This document shows positions 1-11,333 of a stretch of DNA of 64,000 nucleotides, in pieces (the stretch's first letter is position 1; the number at the start of each line of letters is the position of its first letter). Location: contig OX419758.1 of assembly GCA_948567375.1 (NCBI GenBank), positions 21,519,001 through 21,583,000 of the forward strand. The letters run 5' to 3'. The notes under the pieces were generated by a model that saw nothing but the letters and a program-made list of their open reading frames with translations, searched no databases and was not told where the DNA came from. Both the position numbers and the translations under genes were made by a program. The stretch is from Lunularia cruciata. Its lineage: Eukaryota > Streptophyta > Marchantiopsida > Lunulariales > Lunulariaceae.

Positions 1-325
1 ACATGTGTATCCATCCTGTCTTTCATGTTTCCAAGTTGAACCCCTTTGTTCCTAACCCCTCTTTCTTTTCCTCTTGAGTCCAACCTCCTCCTCTTCCTGT
101 CCCTATCAATGATCATGAGGAGTACGAAGTTGATCGTATCCTTGCGCGTCGCCATATTCAACAAGGCCGTCACCAACATACAAAGTACAAGGTCCTTTGG
201 AAAGGGTATCCCCTTCATGATGTCACATGGGAACCTCTTTCCCACCTCCAAAATGCACAGACAACCATCAAGTAATTTGAAGCTTCACTAGCGACAAGGA
301 CGTCACCAACTAGCAGTGGGGAATA
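1..325 (+). pseudogene. Type I chromovirus pol 3' end: integrase C-terminus and chromodomain (partial)
   Basis: This is the 3' end of a Ty3/gypsy polyprotein cut by the window edge. The frame starting at base 3 reads HPVFHVSKLNPF, the typical end of the integrase C-terminal domain, then an in-frame TGA, then a chromodomain (VDRILARRHIQQGR...YKVLWKGYPLHDVTWEPLSHL) at about 137-270. Chromodomains in this position define chromoviruses and are thought to steer integration to particular chromatin. The stop codon between the domains and a TAA after QTTIK show it is not functional. A type I LTR follows directly after a short purine-rich tract (GTGGGGAATA), the probable polypurine tract. The same region recurs at 1369-1823 and 41582-42034. 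Confidence 0.85.
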
Positions 326-734
326 TGTAACAATATGGAGTTTAGTGACAAAGTTAGTCGGGCTTACGAAATAGAGAAGAAGACAAAATAGCCTAGAATA
401 TTCTAGAAGCATCTAAGAAGCTTCTTGGGGAGCTTCCCAACTAGTTAACTTACGCCCTAAGTAGGTAGCTTCTAGAAGCTTCTAACTAGCTTAGCTTACA
501 CGCCAAGTAGGCGGCTTCTAGAAGGAAGCTTCTTGAGAAGCTTCCTGGTTAACTTGGCTTGCACTCCAAGAAAGCGGCTCAAGGAAGCTTCTTGAGAAGC
601 TTCAAGAGCCTTGTATGCTACCTATAAATACCAAAGCCAAAGCTCATGCTAGGCATTCAAAGTTTTCCCTCATTCAAGTGTCCCAATGTGAGTTTCTATT
701 CACCTATTTCTCTCCTCAATTTCGGTCTTTTACA
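326..734 (+). repeat. Type I gypsy LTR, copy 1
   Basis: A 409-bp LTR beginning TGTAACAATATGG and ending TTTTACA. It is repeated at 1824-2232, 36071-37249 (interrupted), 42035-42419 and 26540-27047. It contains GAAGCTTC/TTCTAGAA palindromes, a TATA box at 623-630 and a short transcribed-like 3' part. The sequence after it is not a primer-binding site but integrase-coding DNA, so a deletion has fused the LTR end to internal sequence. Confidence 0.85.
470..630 (+). promoter_or_regulatory. LTR promoter: heat-shock-element-like cluster plus TATA box
   Basis: TTCTAGAAGCTTC at 470-482 fits the three-unit heat shock element TTCnnGAAnnTTC exactly. Further GAAnnTTC pairs lie at 526-532, 538-544, 583-590 and 596-603. 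The TATA box TATAAATA is at 623-630, about 20 bp downstream of the last pair. The same layout occurs in the other type I LTRs. The motifs are seen directly; heat responsiveness is inferred from the consensus and has not been shown. Confidence 0.5.
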
Positions 735-1823
735 TTGGATCTCATCACATCCTTGCCAAAGACAAAACAAGGACACACCGCCATTGTGGTGTTTGTGGAT
801 AAGCTTAATAAGCAAATTCACTTGGCACCAACCTGTGATACCGTGGATGCTCCAACCTTAATGCAAATCTACTTCAATAACGTCTTCAAGCATCATGGGA
901 TGCCATGTGTACTCATCTCTAACCATGATCCTCGATTTATCAAGAAGTTTTGGCAAGCACTCTTCCAGATACTCGGCACAAAGCTTGCTTTGTCCACGGC
1001 CTATCATCCTCAAATTGATGGACAAACCAAACATGCAAATCTTACATTGGATGATAAGTTGCGAGCCTTTGTCAATGTCCACCATACTAATTGGGATGAA
1101 TGTCTTGCAGCTGCGGAGTTTGCATACAACAATTTTAAATAGGCAACCACCGGATTCTCTCCTTTCTTTCTCAATTTTGGCCAAAATCCGCTTGTCCCAA
1201 ATTCTCTTCTTGCTCCTCCTCCATCTCAAGTCCCTCATACTTCAACCTTCTTGACCACCATATCCAAATCTCTCCAACAAGCCAAATCTCCTTGTTGCTC
1301 AGAATCGTCAAAAAAAATATGCGTATCACCATCGTCATGATCTCACCTTTGAAGTCGGTGATAAAGTTATGCTATCCTCTAATAATCTACCCCTCCCACT
1401 TGATACCCAAGTTCGTAAACTTACCCCTAATTGGATAGGCCCTTTTGATATCACCCAAATTGTCTCTCTTATTGCTTATCGACTTGCCTTGCCTTATTAT
1501 ATGCTCATCCATCCTATCTTTCATGTTTCTAAGTTGAAACCCTTTGTTCCTAACCCCTCTTCTTTTTCCTCTTGAGTCCAACCTCCTTCTCCCCCTATCC
1601 CTATCACTGATCATGAGGAGGACAAAGTTGATCGTTTCCTTGCTCGTCACTACATCCAACAAGGACGTCGACAACATACGGAGTACAAGGTCCTTTGGAA
1701 AGGGTATCCCCTTCATGATGTGCCATGGGAATCTCTTTCTCACCTCCAGAATGCACAATGGGCCATCCAAGAGTCTGAAGCTTCAATGGCGACAAGGACG
1801 TCACCAACTAGCGTGGAGGAATA
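735..1823 (+). pseudogene. Type I chromovirus integrase core plus chromodomain, internally deleted element
   Basis: Integrase catalytic core: the frame from about 735 reads LDLITSLPKTKQGHTAIVVF, then the second catalytic Asp in ISNHDPRF, then STAYHPQIDGQTKHANLTL. The expected catalytic Glu (normally QTERANRTLE) is replaced by Lys-His, so the active site is broken. A TAG at 1140-1142 ends the frame. The C-terminal domain (PNWIGPFDITQIVS...HPIFHVSKLKPF) resumes at 1369-1575, and a chromodomain (DRFLARHYIQQGRR...YKVLWKGYPLHDVPWESL) follows at about 1625-1790. Everything from the primer site through reverse transcriptase is missing, so this is a deletion derivative between two LTRs. Confidence 0.85.
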
Positions 1824-2232
1824 TGTAACAATATGGAGTTTAGCAAAGTAGTTAGTGAGGCTAATGAAGTAGAGAATAAGACAAATTAGCCTAGAATATT
1901 CTAGAAACATCTAGGAAGCTTCTTTGGAAGCTTCCCAACTAGTTAACTTACGCCCTAAGCAGGTAGCTTCTAGAAGCTTCTAACTAGCTTAGCTTGCACA
2001 CCAAGTAGCAACTTTTGGAAGGAAGCTTCTTTAGAAGCTTCCTCGTTAACTTGGTTTGCACTCCAAGAAAGCGGTTCAAGAAAGCTTCTTGAGAAGCTTC
2101 TCAAGGGTCTTGTATGCTACCTATAAATACCAAGCCGAAGCTCATGCTAGACATTCGGAGTTTTCCCTCATTCAAGTGTTCCAATGTGAGTTTCCATTCT
2201 CCTATTTCTCTCCTCGGATTCGGTCTTTTACA
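1824..2232 (+). repeat. Type I gypsy LTR, copy 2
   Basis: Starts TGTAACAATATGG and ends TTTTACA, the same length as the LTR at 326-734. The heat-shock-like motif TTCTAGAAGCTTC is at 1968-1980 and a TATA box (CTATAAATAC) lies near 2120. With the LTR at 326-734 it brackets an integrase-only internal region. I see no 5-bp target duplication on the right, so the outer boundary is uncertain. Confidence 0.85.
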
Positions 2233-2262
2233 AAGACGTTATATCTTAAAAGGAGAGAGGTT

Positions 2263-3003
2263 TGTAATACCAAGAGCTAGCCATATGATCTAGATGTGAA
2301 ATTTGGTTTGGTAACATTGCAAATGATATTATACATGATGGACAAAATAGATCAGATAGAAGTATCACCAAAAGAGTACTTCTATAATAGGGCAGAAACC
2401 AAGATAGACTTGAAAACCTTAAGAACAAATAGCTAGACATATGATTTAAAGGTGAGAATTGGTTTGGTAACATCTAGAAAGATGTTACACATGATGGACT
2501 AAATAGATCAAGAAGAGTTATCACCAAACTGGGACTTCTACAAATAGAGTAGGAACCAAAATATACTTGAAATCTTTGAAGGTAATTTTGGAGACCTAAA
2601 CGAATGAATTAGTCCTCAAAAATGTGCAAATTCTTCCCTCCCCCAAAAGAAGAAAGGCTATCTTTCCCTCCTCCTAGTGTTTTCTCATCAAGAGCTTTCC
2701 AACGGTACCTCACCCATGTGATTTTGAGATTCCTACAAGAAGATTCCCTAATGATTCGCTCTGATCAAAGCTTGTTTGACCAACCAGAAATGACCAGGAC
2801 CAACATGTCACCCATCCAAGTAAGTAATCCAAGGGTGGAGCTTCTTGACATGTCACCGATCTATGTGCCTAATCCTATGGTGGAGCTTTCTTGGAAGAGA
2901 TCCTCTTTGTCTATATAATAAAGAGAAGGTGCTCCTTTGGGGCATCAGAGGATTGAGTGTGAAATATGTGTTTTCTCTCTTCTCTTGTCCTTGGAGTATT
3001 ATA
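2263..3003 (+). repeat. Type II gypsy LTR in inverted orientation relative to the adjacent element
   Basis: A 741-bp type II LTR (TGTAATACC...GGAGTATTATA) on the plus strand. It matches the LTRs at 36187-36941 (plus) and 7786-8545 (minus). It abuts the integrase C-terminus of a minus-strand type II element at 3004, so it is not that element's own 3' LTR unless an inversion occurred. Flanking 5-mers (AGGTT and GAAGG) do not match, so a simple solo-LTR insertion is not supported. It contains two ~50-bp direct repeats around ACATGTCACC...GGTGGAGCTT and a TATA-like TATATAATAAAG. Confidence 0.75.
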
Positions 3004-4010
3004 GAAGGATAGAGAAAGGTCCAATAAAATGAGGTCTGAGCTTATGAGGACCAACTAACTTGAGGTTGGTGGTTGATAGCTAGACTTGATCTCCCATATT
3101 GAACTCCATGTGTTAGCGGTGTGCATTTGCATACTGCTTCTGGCAATTTTGGGCAATTTGTAACTTGTGTTTGGCGTGCTCCACCTCCTATTGGATTCTA
3201 GAAACAAAAGTGTTGACAATGTCCACCTTGGTAGCCACCGGATAGACCTTCATCAAGCTTAAAGGTGTGAAAGGATGCTCTCCATACATGAGAAAGAAGT
3301 GAGTGACTTGTATAGAAGCATTCACTAAATTGTTGTATGTAAATTCCACCAATGGAAGTAAGGTGTCCCAACTCTCTTGCTCATCCAAAGTAAAGCCCCA
3401 AATTATTTCCTCAATAGTGCAATTTTCCCTCTCTATTTGCCCATTGGTCTGTGGATAGTAAGCGGTAGATGTAGTCAATTTGGTTTTGAAGAGTGAGTTT
3501 TGGCTTTGGAGAACATCCAAAGAGTGTTCTCCAAATCAAACTAGTGAATTGAGTGCCTCTATTTGTGATGAGCACTCAAGACAAGCCATGATGAGAAAAG
3601 ACTGCATCAAATTATAATTGAGCTAGTTGTGGGGCAATCACATTCTTGGTGGCAGGATGTACATGAATCATTTTGCTAAGTTGATCTAAAAAAACTATGA
3701 TGGAATCAAACCTAAAGGTGGTCTTGGGCAATTCAAAAACCAGATCCATGCTTACCTATTCCCAATATTGTGTAGGAGTGGGGAGAGGTTGGAGGAATCC
3801 TGTGGGAGCTTGATTAGAAGCCTTATTTTGTTGACAAAGTAGGTAGCTCTCAACATATTCCATCACATTGTTGCTCATCTTGGGCCAATAGTAATGGCAT
3901 TTGACTACATCCAAGGTCTTATCCATTCCAATGTGACCTATAATGGCACAATCATGACATTTTGCTGGGATAGTGGTTCTTAGATCCGTATCATCTAGGA
4001 TCCACAACAT
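3004..4010 (-). pseudogene. Type II gypsy integrase (H2C2, core and C-terminal parts), decayed
   Basis: Read on the minus strand. The zinc-binding HHCC domain is at 4010-3756 (HIGMDKTLDVVKCHYYWP, then YLLCQQNKAS). The catalytic core first gives SMDLVFELPKTT, then ITNRGTQF, where the second catalytic Asp is Asn, then TSTAYYPQTNGQIEREN, with the Glu retained (3520-3188). The C-terminal part (YANAHR...NMGDQV...KLRPHFIGPF) runs to 3004, where it meets the inverted LTR. Several stop codons interrupt it (for example after PQLAQL and around 3178). No chromodomain is seen before the junction, so the 3' end of pol is missing. This element differs in sequence from the type I chromovirus. Confidence 0.8.
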
Positions 4011-4228
4011 ACCATCACAGAAGGTGAGTCCTTGGGTGCTAGTGATGCCTTTGGATGATTGAGCATCTACAATCTATGGATCAATTTTTGTAGTAAGAAT
4101 CTTGGGCTAGAATTTAGGGTTCATCTTGGTTTCCACCACCAAATTGTTTGCCATCGGCATTTGGTTGAATGCATCTGCAAGTTGCTTCTTGCCTTCTACA
4201 TATTTGATTGTCATGTTGAATTTTTGTC

Positions 4229-4420
4229 TCATTTTGCCCACCAAATCTGTCGATAAGAAATATCCTTTTGTGTCTCAAGATAGACTAGAGGTTTGTGGTC
4301 TGTCTCTACAACAAATGCCTTCTCGCCCAAATAGTGCTTCCAATGCTTGGTAGCAAGGACAATGGCCAATTCTTCTTGTTTGGTGGTATGATAGTTGCAT
4401 TCTGATGATAGCAACTTAGG
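4229..4420 (-). pseudogene. Type II gypsy RNase H fragment
   Basis: The minus-strand frame reads NYHTTKQEELAIVLATKHWK...VVETDHKPLVYL...RQIWW. This is the RNase H segment that follows reverse transcriptase in gypsy pol, normally removing RNA from the RNA-DNA hybrid. It is collinear with the RT upstream (5330-4500) and the integrase downstream (4010-3004). The linker between it and the integrase is frameshifted. Confidence 0.8.
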
Positions 4421-4499
4421 AGAGAAATATGCAATTGGATATCATCTATCTTGCCATTCTTGTTGTATGACTGCTCCTATTGTTATACTTGATGCATCT

Positions 4500-5400
4500 A
4501 TAGCCATCTTGATTGGATGTTTTAGTTCATATCATTTCAAGATTAGTGCATATAGTAATGCATCTTTCAACTCCTAAAAGGCCAATTCTTGTGCGGTTCC
4601 CCATATCCACCTCTTCCCCTTGCCCTATACTGTTGTAAGGAGTTGTGCAATCTTGGAGAAGTCCTTGACAAATTGATGATAAAACCCCATCAATCCCAAG
4701 AAACTCTTGAGTTGAGTCTGATCTTTGGAGCACTCCACTTTTGAATGACTTATGTTTTATCTGTTAACACTTAGATACCCTATGCACTTACTTTATGCCC
4801 TAAGTAGTCTACTTCAGATTTGCCAAACTTGCATTTTGAGATTTTGGCATACAATTGATTTTGTCATAAAATTTGGAGGACTTCTTGCAGATGTTGCTTA
4901 TGCTCTATTAGCGTCCTACTATAGACTAAGATGTCATCAAGAAAAATGACAACAGATTATCCAAGTATGGATGAAATATGTCATTCATCAAACTCATGAA
5001 AGTGGTTGGAGCGTTGGTGAGGCCAAACGGCATCACCAAGTACTCAAAGTGACCATACCTTGTTCAAAAGGCCATTTTGTGTATGTCTTCTTCCGCAATC
5101 TTGATTTGGTTGTAACCGCTCCACAAATCAAGTTTGGTGTAGTGCTTTGCCCCATTGAGTTGATCAAACAAGTCATCCATGCGAGGTAATGGATATTTGT
5201 TCTTCACCATTTGTTGATTCAGTCCTTGGTACTTAATGCACATATGCATTGTTCCATCCTTCTTCTTCAAAAACAATATAGGAGCCCCATATGGTGATAT
5301 GTTGGGTTGGATAAACCCCTTCTACAACATTTCCTTGATTTGAGCCTTACACTCCTCCAACTCTTGAGGTGATAGTCAATATGGGGCCTTACAAGGAGGT
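4500..5400 (-). pseudogene. Type II gypsy reverse transcriptase, frameshifted
   Basis: Minus-strand frames give [36 protein letters not shown] and [15 protein letters not shown] (5276-5064), then [20 protein letters not shown] (about 5050-4990). The catalytic box [11 protein letters not shown] is encoded at about 4952-4920 but lies in a different frame from the preceding segment, so a small indel separates them. The connection domain (LKSFLGLMGFYHQFVKDFSKIA) follows near 4710-4640. All motif blocks are in normal gypsy order, so the element was once full length. Confidence 0.85.
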
Positions 5401-5543
5401 GTCTTCCCAAGATGTATCTCAATTTTATGATCTACTCTCCTTTTTGGTGGTAAACCTACGGGTAATTCATCCAAAAAGACATCTTGGAACTCATTGACCA
5501 CATCTTTCAATTTCTGAAGAACTTATCTATTATGTTGGGCACT

Positions 5544-6065
5544 CTAGACTTCTCTTATTAAACCCATGAAACATCTATTTGTTTTACTAATAAATGTGGT
5601 CTTTATGACACACCAAGGCAAATCTTGCCTTTGTGATCTTCCTTTAATCCCAAAGATCTTCCATTGGCTAGTTTTCACTACTTTCTTTCTCCAATTCACC
5701 GTGGGGTTATAGTGCTCCATCCACGGCATACCTAAGACTACATCATAACAAACTAATTGTATCACTTTCCACTTGATTGCTTCTCGATACCCTTCTATAC
5801 AGAGTATTACCTTTCTAGGTAATGACTCAATCCTCTTTGTCTGACCATTAGGTAACTCTACTTCATCATTCTCATCCTTCTCTAGTTTCATCTCCAACCT
5901 TATTGCAATAGAGCAAGACAAGAAATTCTCTATTGCCCTAGGGTCTATCAACACTCTCATTGGATTGTCTTCTAGCACTCCTTTTACAATAATTAATTGT
6001 GCATTTATCTCCCTCCTTCTTTGCACACTGGTCGTTTTCCTCCTCCCGCTTTTACTCTTCTTCAC
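5544..6065 (-). pseudogene. Type II gypsy retropepsin-like protease region
   Basis: A 173-codon minus-strand frame with the retroviral-type aspartic protease layout: VLIDPRAIENFLS near the start and YDVVLGMPWMEHYNPTVNW later. In active family members the first block is IDSGATHNF. Here Ser-Gly has become Pro-Arg, so the Asp remains but the active-site turn is destroyed. It lies between gag (upstream, higher coordinates) and reverse transcriptase. A second decayed copy of this region is at 8552-9080. Confidence 0.8.
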
Positions 6066-6189
6066 CGAGCCAATAAGGCCGCAAGGTATATTTATTAGTG
6101 ATCTTTGTTTTCCAATGTGGTTTCTATGTCTTCTTCTTCATTTCATCTCTCCATGTGGTTTAGAGGTTGCTTGTATGGAGGCCAAGGGC

Positions 6190-7772
6190 CTCTAAGATGA
6201 CGAGCACAACAATTGATAATTATGTGCCTAATTTTGCCACAATTATAACATTGTCGTTGTTTTGCTCAAACCCCTTCTCCCCGTGGGACTCCTTCTCTCC
6301 TTTCTTTGACCCATCCCAATTCTCCTTAGAAAGGTCTTGCTCCTCTATCTCAGAACTGAATGTTGCCCAATTCCATAGGTACTAGTCCACCAAAATAGTG
6401 TGTCTAGGCCCAATAGTTTTGCATCAATGTTATTGCTTTACCTCCTCCAAGCACTCCTACTATTCTTTGGGTGCAAGCAATGGCTTCAAAATAGTGCAAG
6501 GATTTTGCACCATTACCTCTTGGCAAATCTACTCTTTCAATCCTCTCTTGAAATTGTCAAGAGCTTTGGCTGGACTCATATCGATTATTGCAACCTGTAG
6601 ATCCAGAAATACCTCCATGTACTCTTGTATGCTATTCTTCTACTTCAACCCTAGAGTCTGGTTTGGGCCATTTGCACTGAATCCACATATTGGAAATTCT
6701 TGAGCAGCCCTTCTTGCATGGCTGTCCAAGTGACCTCTCTTCTTTCTACCAACAATGATCATTCCCAAGCGTCATACCATGTAAGGGCCTTATTGGTCAA
6801 GTACCCACACGCAAACACACTTATAGAATGATCATTGATCTTTATTTTGAACAATCAAAGGTATTGATTCATTCTTGAAATCCAATTTTCCACTACTCCC
6901 ATGGAACGTTGTCCCTTGTAAGACTCAATGTTGCATGTCTTCTTCATTTGTAGTAACAATGTGGCTTGGTTGTTGATTGGAATCGATGTCATCGGCATGC
7001 ATAACTCTCCAAGTACTTTGATTGTTGATGCTAGTTGTTGAGACGGCTCCCCTTCTTGCATTACTTGATCCTTCTTGACAGTGCATACTTGATTTTGCAA
7101 TTCCTCCATGGTTATCTTGATTTCACAAAACTCATTCAACACCCTCTATATTCCTTGCATCAACTAACAATTGCGGATCCATAATTCCTACACACAATTG
7201 ATGGTCACTTGCTACTTCCTACTTCAATAGAATGATCACTCTGGAGGGTGCATGAACTATGGGGACTACCATTGGAACCTTAGAGGCCATCACTTGTTGA
7301 TAATATTCCTTACCAAAATTGTAGACTACAAAATCCCTAAACATCACTTTTGGTCTAACTATATAATGGATTTCTACTTGCGTGTTGAAAGGGTGAGGAT
7401 TTGGTACATATAGATCCATAACATCATAATAGAATGTAGATTGTCAAATCCCACTCTCTGTCATATATCACTATAGGGAGAATCATCAAGTTTGGGGAAT
7501 TCATCACCATATCCATGAATTCTGCTCTAAAGTGATAAACTAGCAATACTCTCATTTGCTCATGTTAGATGTACATAATCTTGATGTGGAATAGATTCAA
7601 TAATAGGAAGCTAGGTGTAGGAAATTGTCCTCTTGGTGCATCCATCCCATCTGCTCTCTAAAGCCCTTCCCAAGTCTAGCAATTGCACTATGTTCTCCAC
7701 CTTGAATTACTCAGTTTTAGTAGCTCATGCTCTTCCAAGAGGGGTGATCCACTCTCTTGGATTAAAACACTT
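6190..7772 (-). pseudogene. Type II gypsy gag region with intact CCHC knuckle
   Basis: The minus-strand gag is broken into several frames. The capsid-like signature YKGQRSMGVVENWISRMNQYL (7142-6855) is the usual retrotransposon gag pattern. The nucleocapsid knuckle reads CYNCGKIRHIIINC (about 6250-6206), a complete C-x2-C-x4-H-x4-C. Gag would form the virus-like particle and bind the element RNA. It sits directly downstream of the primer-binding site at 7773-7784 and upstream of the protease. Stop codons throughout show it is inactive. A decayed second gag is at 9100-10760. Confidence 0.75.
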
Positions 7773-7784
7773 GCTCTGATACCA
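7773..7784 (-). other. Primer-binding site (initiator Met tRNA type), type II element
   Basis: The minus strand reads TGGTATCAGAGC, the standard plant retrotransposon primer site complementary to the 3' end of initiator methionine tRNA. It is one base inside the LTR edge at 7786. This fixes the element's orientation as minus. Confidence 0.9.
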
Positions 7785-7785
7785 T

Positions 7786-8545
7786 TGTGATACTCCAAGG
7801 ACAAGAGAACTCTTCAAGAAAGATACAAGAGAGAAAACACAAATTTCACACTCAATCCTTCACTGCCCCGAAGGAGCACCTTCTCTTTATTATATAGCCA
7901 AGGAGGAAGATCTCTTCCAATGAAGCTCTAACATAAGATTAGGTACATGGATAGGTGACCTATCAGCAAGCTCCACCCTTAGATTACTTGCTTGGATGGG
8001 TGACATGTTGGTCTTGGTCCCATCTGGTTGGTCAATCAAGCTTTGACCAAAGGGAATCTTTTAGAGAATCTTCTTGTAAGAATCTTAGAATCATATGGGT
8101 GACATAGAGTTGGAAAGCTCTCACTGAGACAAACCAAGAGGAAGGGAAGGCTAGCCTGTCCTTCATTGGGAGGGAAATTTCTATATTTTTGAGACCTAAT
8201 TCATCCGTTTAGGCCTCCAAAATTGCCTTTGGAGTTTTTTGGCCTATTTTGGCTTCTACCATATTAGTAGAAGTGCTCTTTTGGTGATACCTCTATCTGA
8301 TCTATGTTCTCCATCATTTGTAACATCCTTTCAGATGTCATCACTCCAAGTTTCACCTCTAGATCATATGCCTAGCTATTGGTTCTAAAATTTCCAAGCA
8401 TGTTTTGGTTTTTGGCTTATTAGTAGAAGTACTCTGTTGGTGATACCTCTAGCTTATCTACTTATTCCATCATGTATAACATCCTTCCAGATGTTACCAA
8501 ACAAAATTTCATCTCTAGATCATCTATCTAGCTATTGGTATTATA
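7786..8545 (-). repeat. Type II gypsy 5' LTR
   Basis: A 760-bp LTR. On the minus strand it starts TATAATACCAATAGC (the TG end mutated) and ends GGAGTATCACA next to the primer site. It corresponds to 2263-3003 and 36187-36941. On the far side it touches a protease-gag fragment of another type II copy (8546-10760) rather than unrelated DNA, so the two copies are fused around this LTR. Confidence 0.85.
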
Positions 8546-10764
8546 GTTATGCACTCTAGGCTTGTCTTATTAGACCCATGAAACATTTATTTGTCTTACC
8601 AATAGATATTGTTTCTATGACATAGAGAGGTAGTTCTTACCTTTTTAATCTTTCCTTATCTCCAATTATCTTCCATTGGCTAGTTTTCATTATTTTATTT
8701 TTCCAATTTACTAAGGAATTGTAATGCGGCATCCATGGCATGCTTAAGACCACATCATAATGGGCTAACTATATCACTCGCTACCACTCTTTGTGATACT
8801 CCTACAAAGAGTGTTACCTTTCTAGATAATGACTCAATCCTCTATGTTTGACCATTACGTAGCTCAACTTCTTCATTCTCATCCTTCTCTAGTTTCATTC
8901 TCAACCTTATTGTAATAGAGCAAGTAAAAAATTCCTTGTTGCTCCAAGGTCTATCAATACTCTCATGTAATTCTCTTCTAGGAGTCCATTTACAACAATC
9001 AATTGGGCATTTTACTTCCTCAACTTGTGCACACTTGTCCTCTTCTTCCTCCCACTTTTATTTCTTTCCATTGAGAAAATAAGGCCACAAGGTACATTTA
9101 CTTGTGATCTTTGTTTTCCTATGTGATTTAAGCATCCTTCTCTTTGATTTGTCTCTCCAAGTTGTTCAAAGGTTGCCTATATGGAGGCTGAGGGTCTCTA
9201 AGAAGATAGGCATGACAATTGATGGCTATGTACCTCACTCAACCATAATCGTAACAACATCATTAATTTTCTTGAGCCTCTTTCCCTTGTGGGACTTCAT
9301 CTCTCCTTTCTTTGACCCATCCTCATTCTCCTTGGAGTGGTCATGCTCCTCAATCTCAAAAATGAATGTTGCCCAATTCCATAGGAATTGGTCCACCAAA
9401 GTGTAGTGTTTCAGCCCAATAGTGTTGTGTCAAGACTACCTCTTCACCTCCTCCAAGTGCTCCTACTATTCTCTAAGCACATGTAATGGCTTCCAAAATA
9501 GTGAAATTATTTGGTACCATTACCTCTTGGTAAATTTTCTCTTTAACTCCCATTTAAGTTGTCTAGAGCTTTTGATGTGCTCATATCAATTATTGCAACA
9601 TGCAATCAAGCAATTCTCCCACATATCCTTGTATGTTGTTCTTGTACTTCAACTCCTATAGTCAAGTTTGAGCTATCTAAACAAAATCCATGGATTAGCC
9701 CTTCTTGCATCATTGTCCAAGTGATCTTTCTTGCTTTGGCCAATACCAATCATTCCCAAGCATCATACCATGTGAGGGCTTTATCGCTCAAGTACCTACA
9801 TGCAAACACGCATGCAAAATGATAGATGATCTTAGTTGTGAATTATAAAAATTATTGATTCATTCTTGAGATCAAATTTTCCACTACTTCTATAGAATGT
9901 TGTCCCTTGTTAGGCTTGATGTTGCATATCTTCTTCATCTATAATAACAACATGGCTTCATTGTTGATTGGGGTTGATGTCATCTGCATGAGTGGCTCTC
10001 CATATACTTTGGCCATTATTATTGGGTTTTGGGATGATTTGCCTTCTTGCATTACATGATCATTCTTGAAAGTATGCATTTCACTTTGTAATACTTCCAT
10101 TGTCATTTTGTTTTCCAAAACTTGTTCAACATCCGTTACATTCCTTGCATCAGATCTTGCAATTGGGGTTCCATGATTTGTACACATGGCAATTGCTCAA
10201 GCAATACTTCTTACTTCAATGGAGTGCTAATATGATCACTTGAGAGGGATCACAAACAATTGGGACTACCATTGGGACCTTAGAAGCTATCATTCATTGA
10301 TAATATCACTCACTAAAATTGTGGATCACTTTTGGACTAACTACATAATTGGATTTCTATTTGAATGTTGAAAGGGAGAGGATTCAATATATTCAAATCC
10401 AATGCATCGTAATAGAGTATAAACTGTAAATTCCACTCTCTATTGCATATCACCATAGGTAGAATCACACAATTTGGCAAATTCATTACTACATCCATGA
10501 ACTTTGTTCCAAAATGGTAAACAAGATATACTCTCACTTGTTCACCTTGGATGTACATAATCTTGATGTGGAACAGATTCAAGAATGGCAAGTGAGGTAG
10601 AGGAAATTTTACTCCATGAGCATCTATCCCATCCTCTCTCTAAAGCACCCCCAATTGATTGAACTACTTTTTCTCCACTCTAAATTACTCAGTCTGAGTA
10701 TCTCATGTTCCTCCAAGAGGGGTGATACACTCATTTGGATTAAAACATTTGCTCTAATACCATT
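8546..10764 (-). pseudogene. Second type II gypsy copy: gag and protease only, deleted
   Basis: This is collinear with 5540-7785 at obvious nucleotide similarity. It runs from the protease start region (8552-9080), through the spacer also seen at 6050-6700, to gag (MTMEVLQSEMHTFKNDHVMQ, 10187-9939) and a decayed primer site (GCTCTAATACCA, about 10751-10762). Reverse transcriptase, RNase H and integrase are absent. It ends exactly at the LTR at 7786-8545. It is more decayed than the 3004-7772 copy. Confidence 0.75.
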
Positions 10765-11333
10765 TTTATGTTTTGAAGACAAGAAAACATAAAAGAAAAA
10801 CAAGGTTTAATTCCTCAATACTCCAATGTCTTAAAAGAGCACTTGGTCTTTATTATATAGCAAAGAGGATCCACTCCAAGGAAGTTATAACCTTGGATCA
10901 AAAACATGGATGGGTGACATATCAGCGAGCTCCAGCTTAGATTAGTTACATTGATTGGTGACATGTAGATCCTTGTTCAAACAAGTTTGACCCTAGAGAA
11001 TCTTAAAGAATCTCCTTGTAAGGAGGTCAAAATAGCATGAGTGAGATACTATTGGAGAGCTCTTGATGAGATAAACAAAAGAGAGAGAAAGACAACACTT
11101 TTTCTTCTAAAGGAGGAGAGTTTTGAATTTTTTTGATGCTTAATTCATCTATTTAGAACTCCAAAATTGACTCTAAACTTTTCATGGTATTTTCAACCTC
11201 TACCCTTTCAATGGAAATACTCTTTTGGTGACAACTCTACTTGATCTATTTAGACTATCATATATAATATCCTTGAAGATATTATCAATTAAATTTCCAT
11301 ATCTAGATAATATGTCTAGTTAATGATATTACA
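10765..11333 (-). repeat. Type II gypsy LTR, older copy
   Basis: On the minus strand it starts TGTAATATCATTAAC (11333) and ends next to the decayed primer site near 10765. It shares internal blocks with the 7786-8545 LTR, including TTGGTGACA near 11234 and the GGGTGACAT block, but is shorter and more diverged. It is the 5' LTR of the 8546-10764 fragment. Confidence 0.7.
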
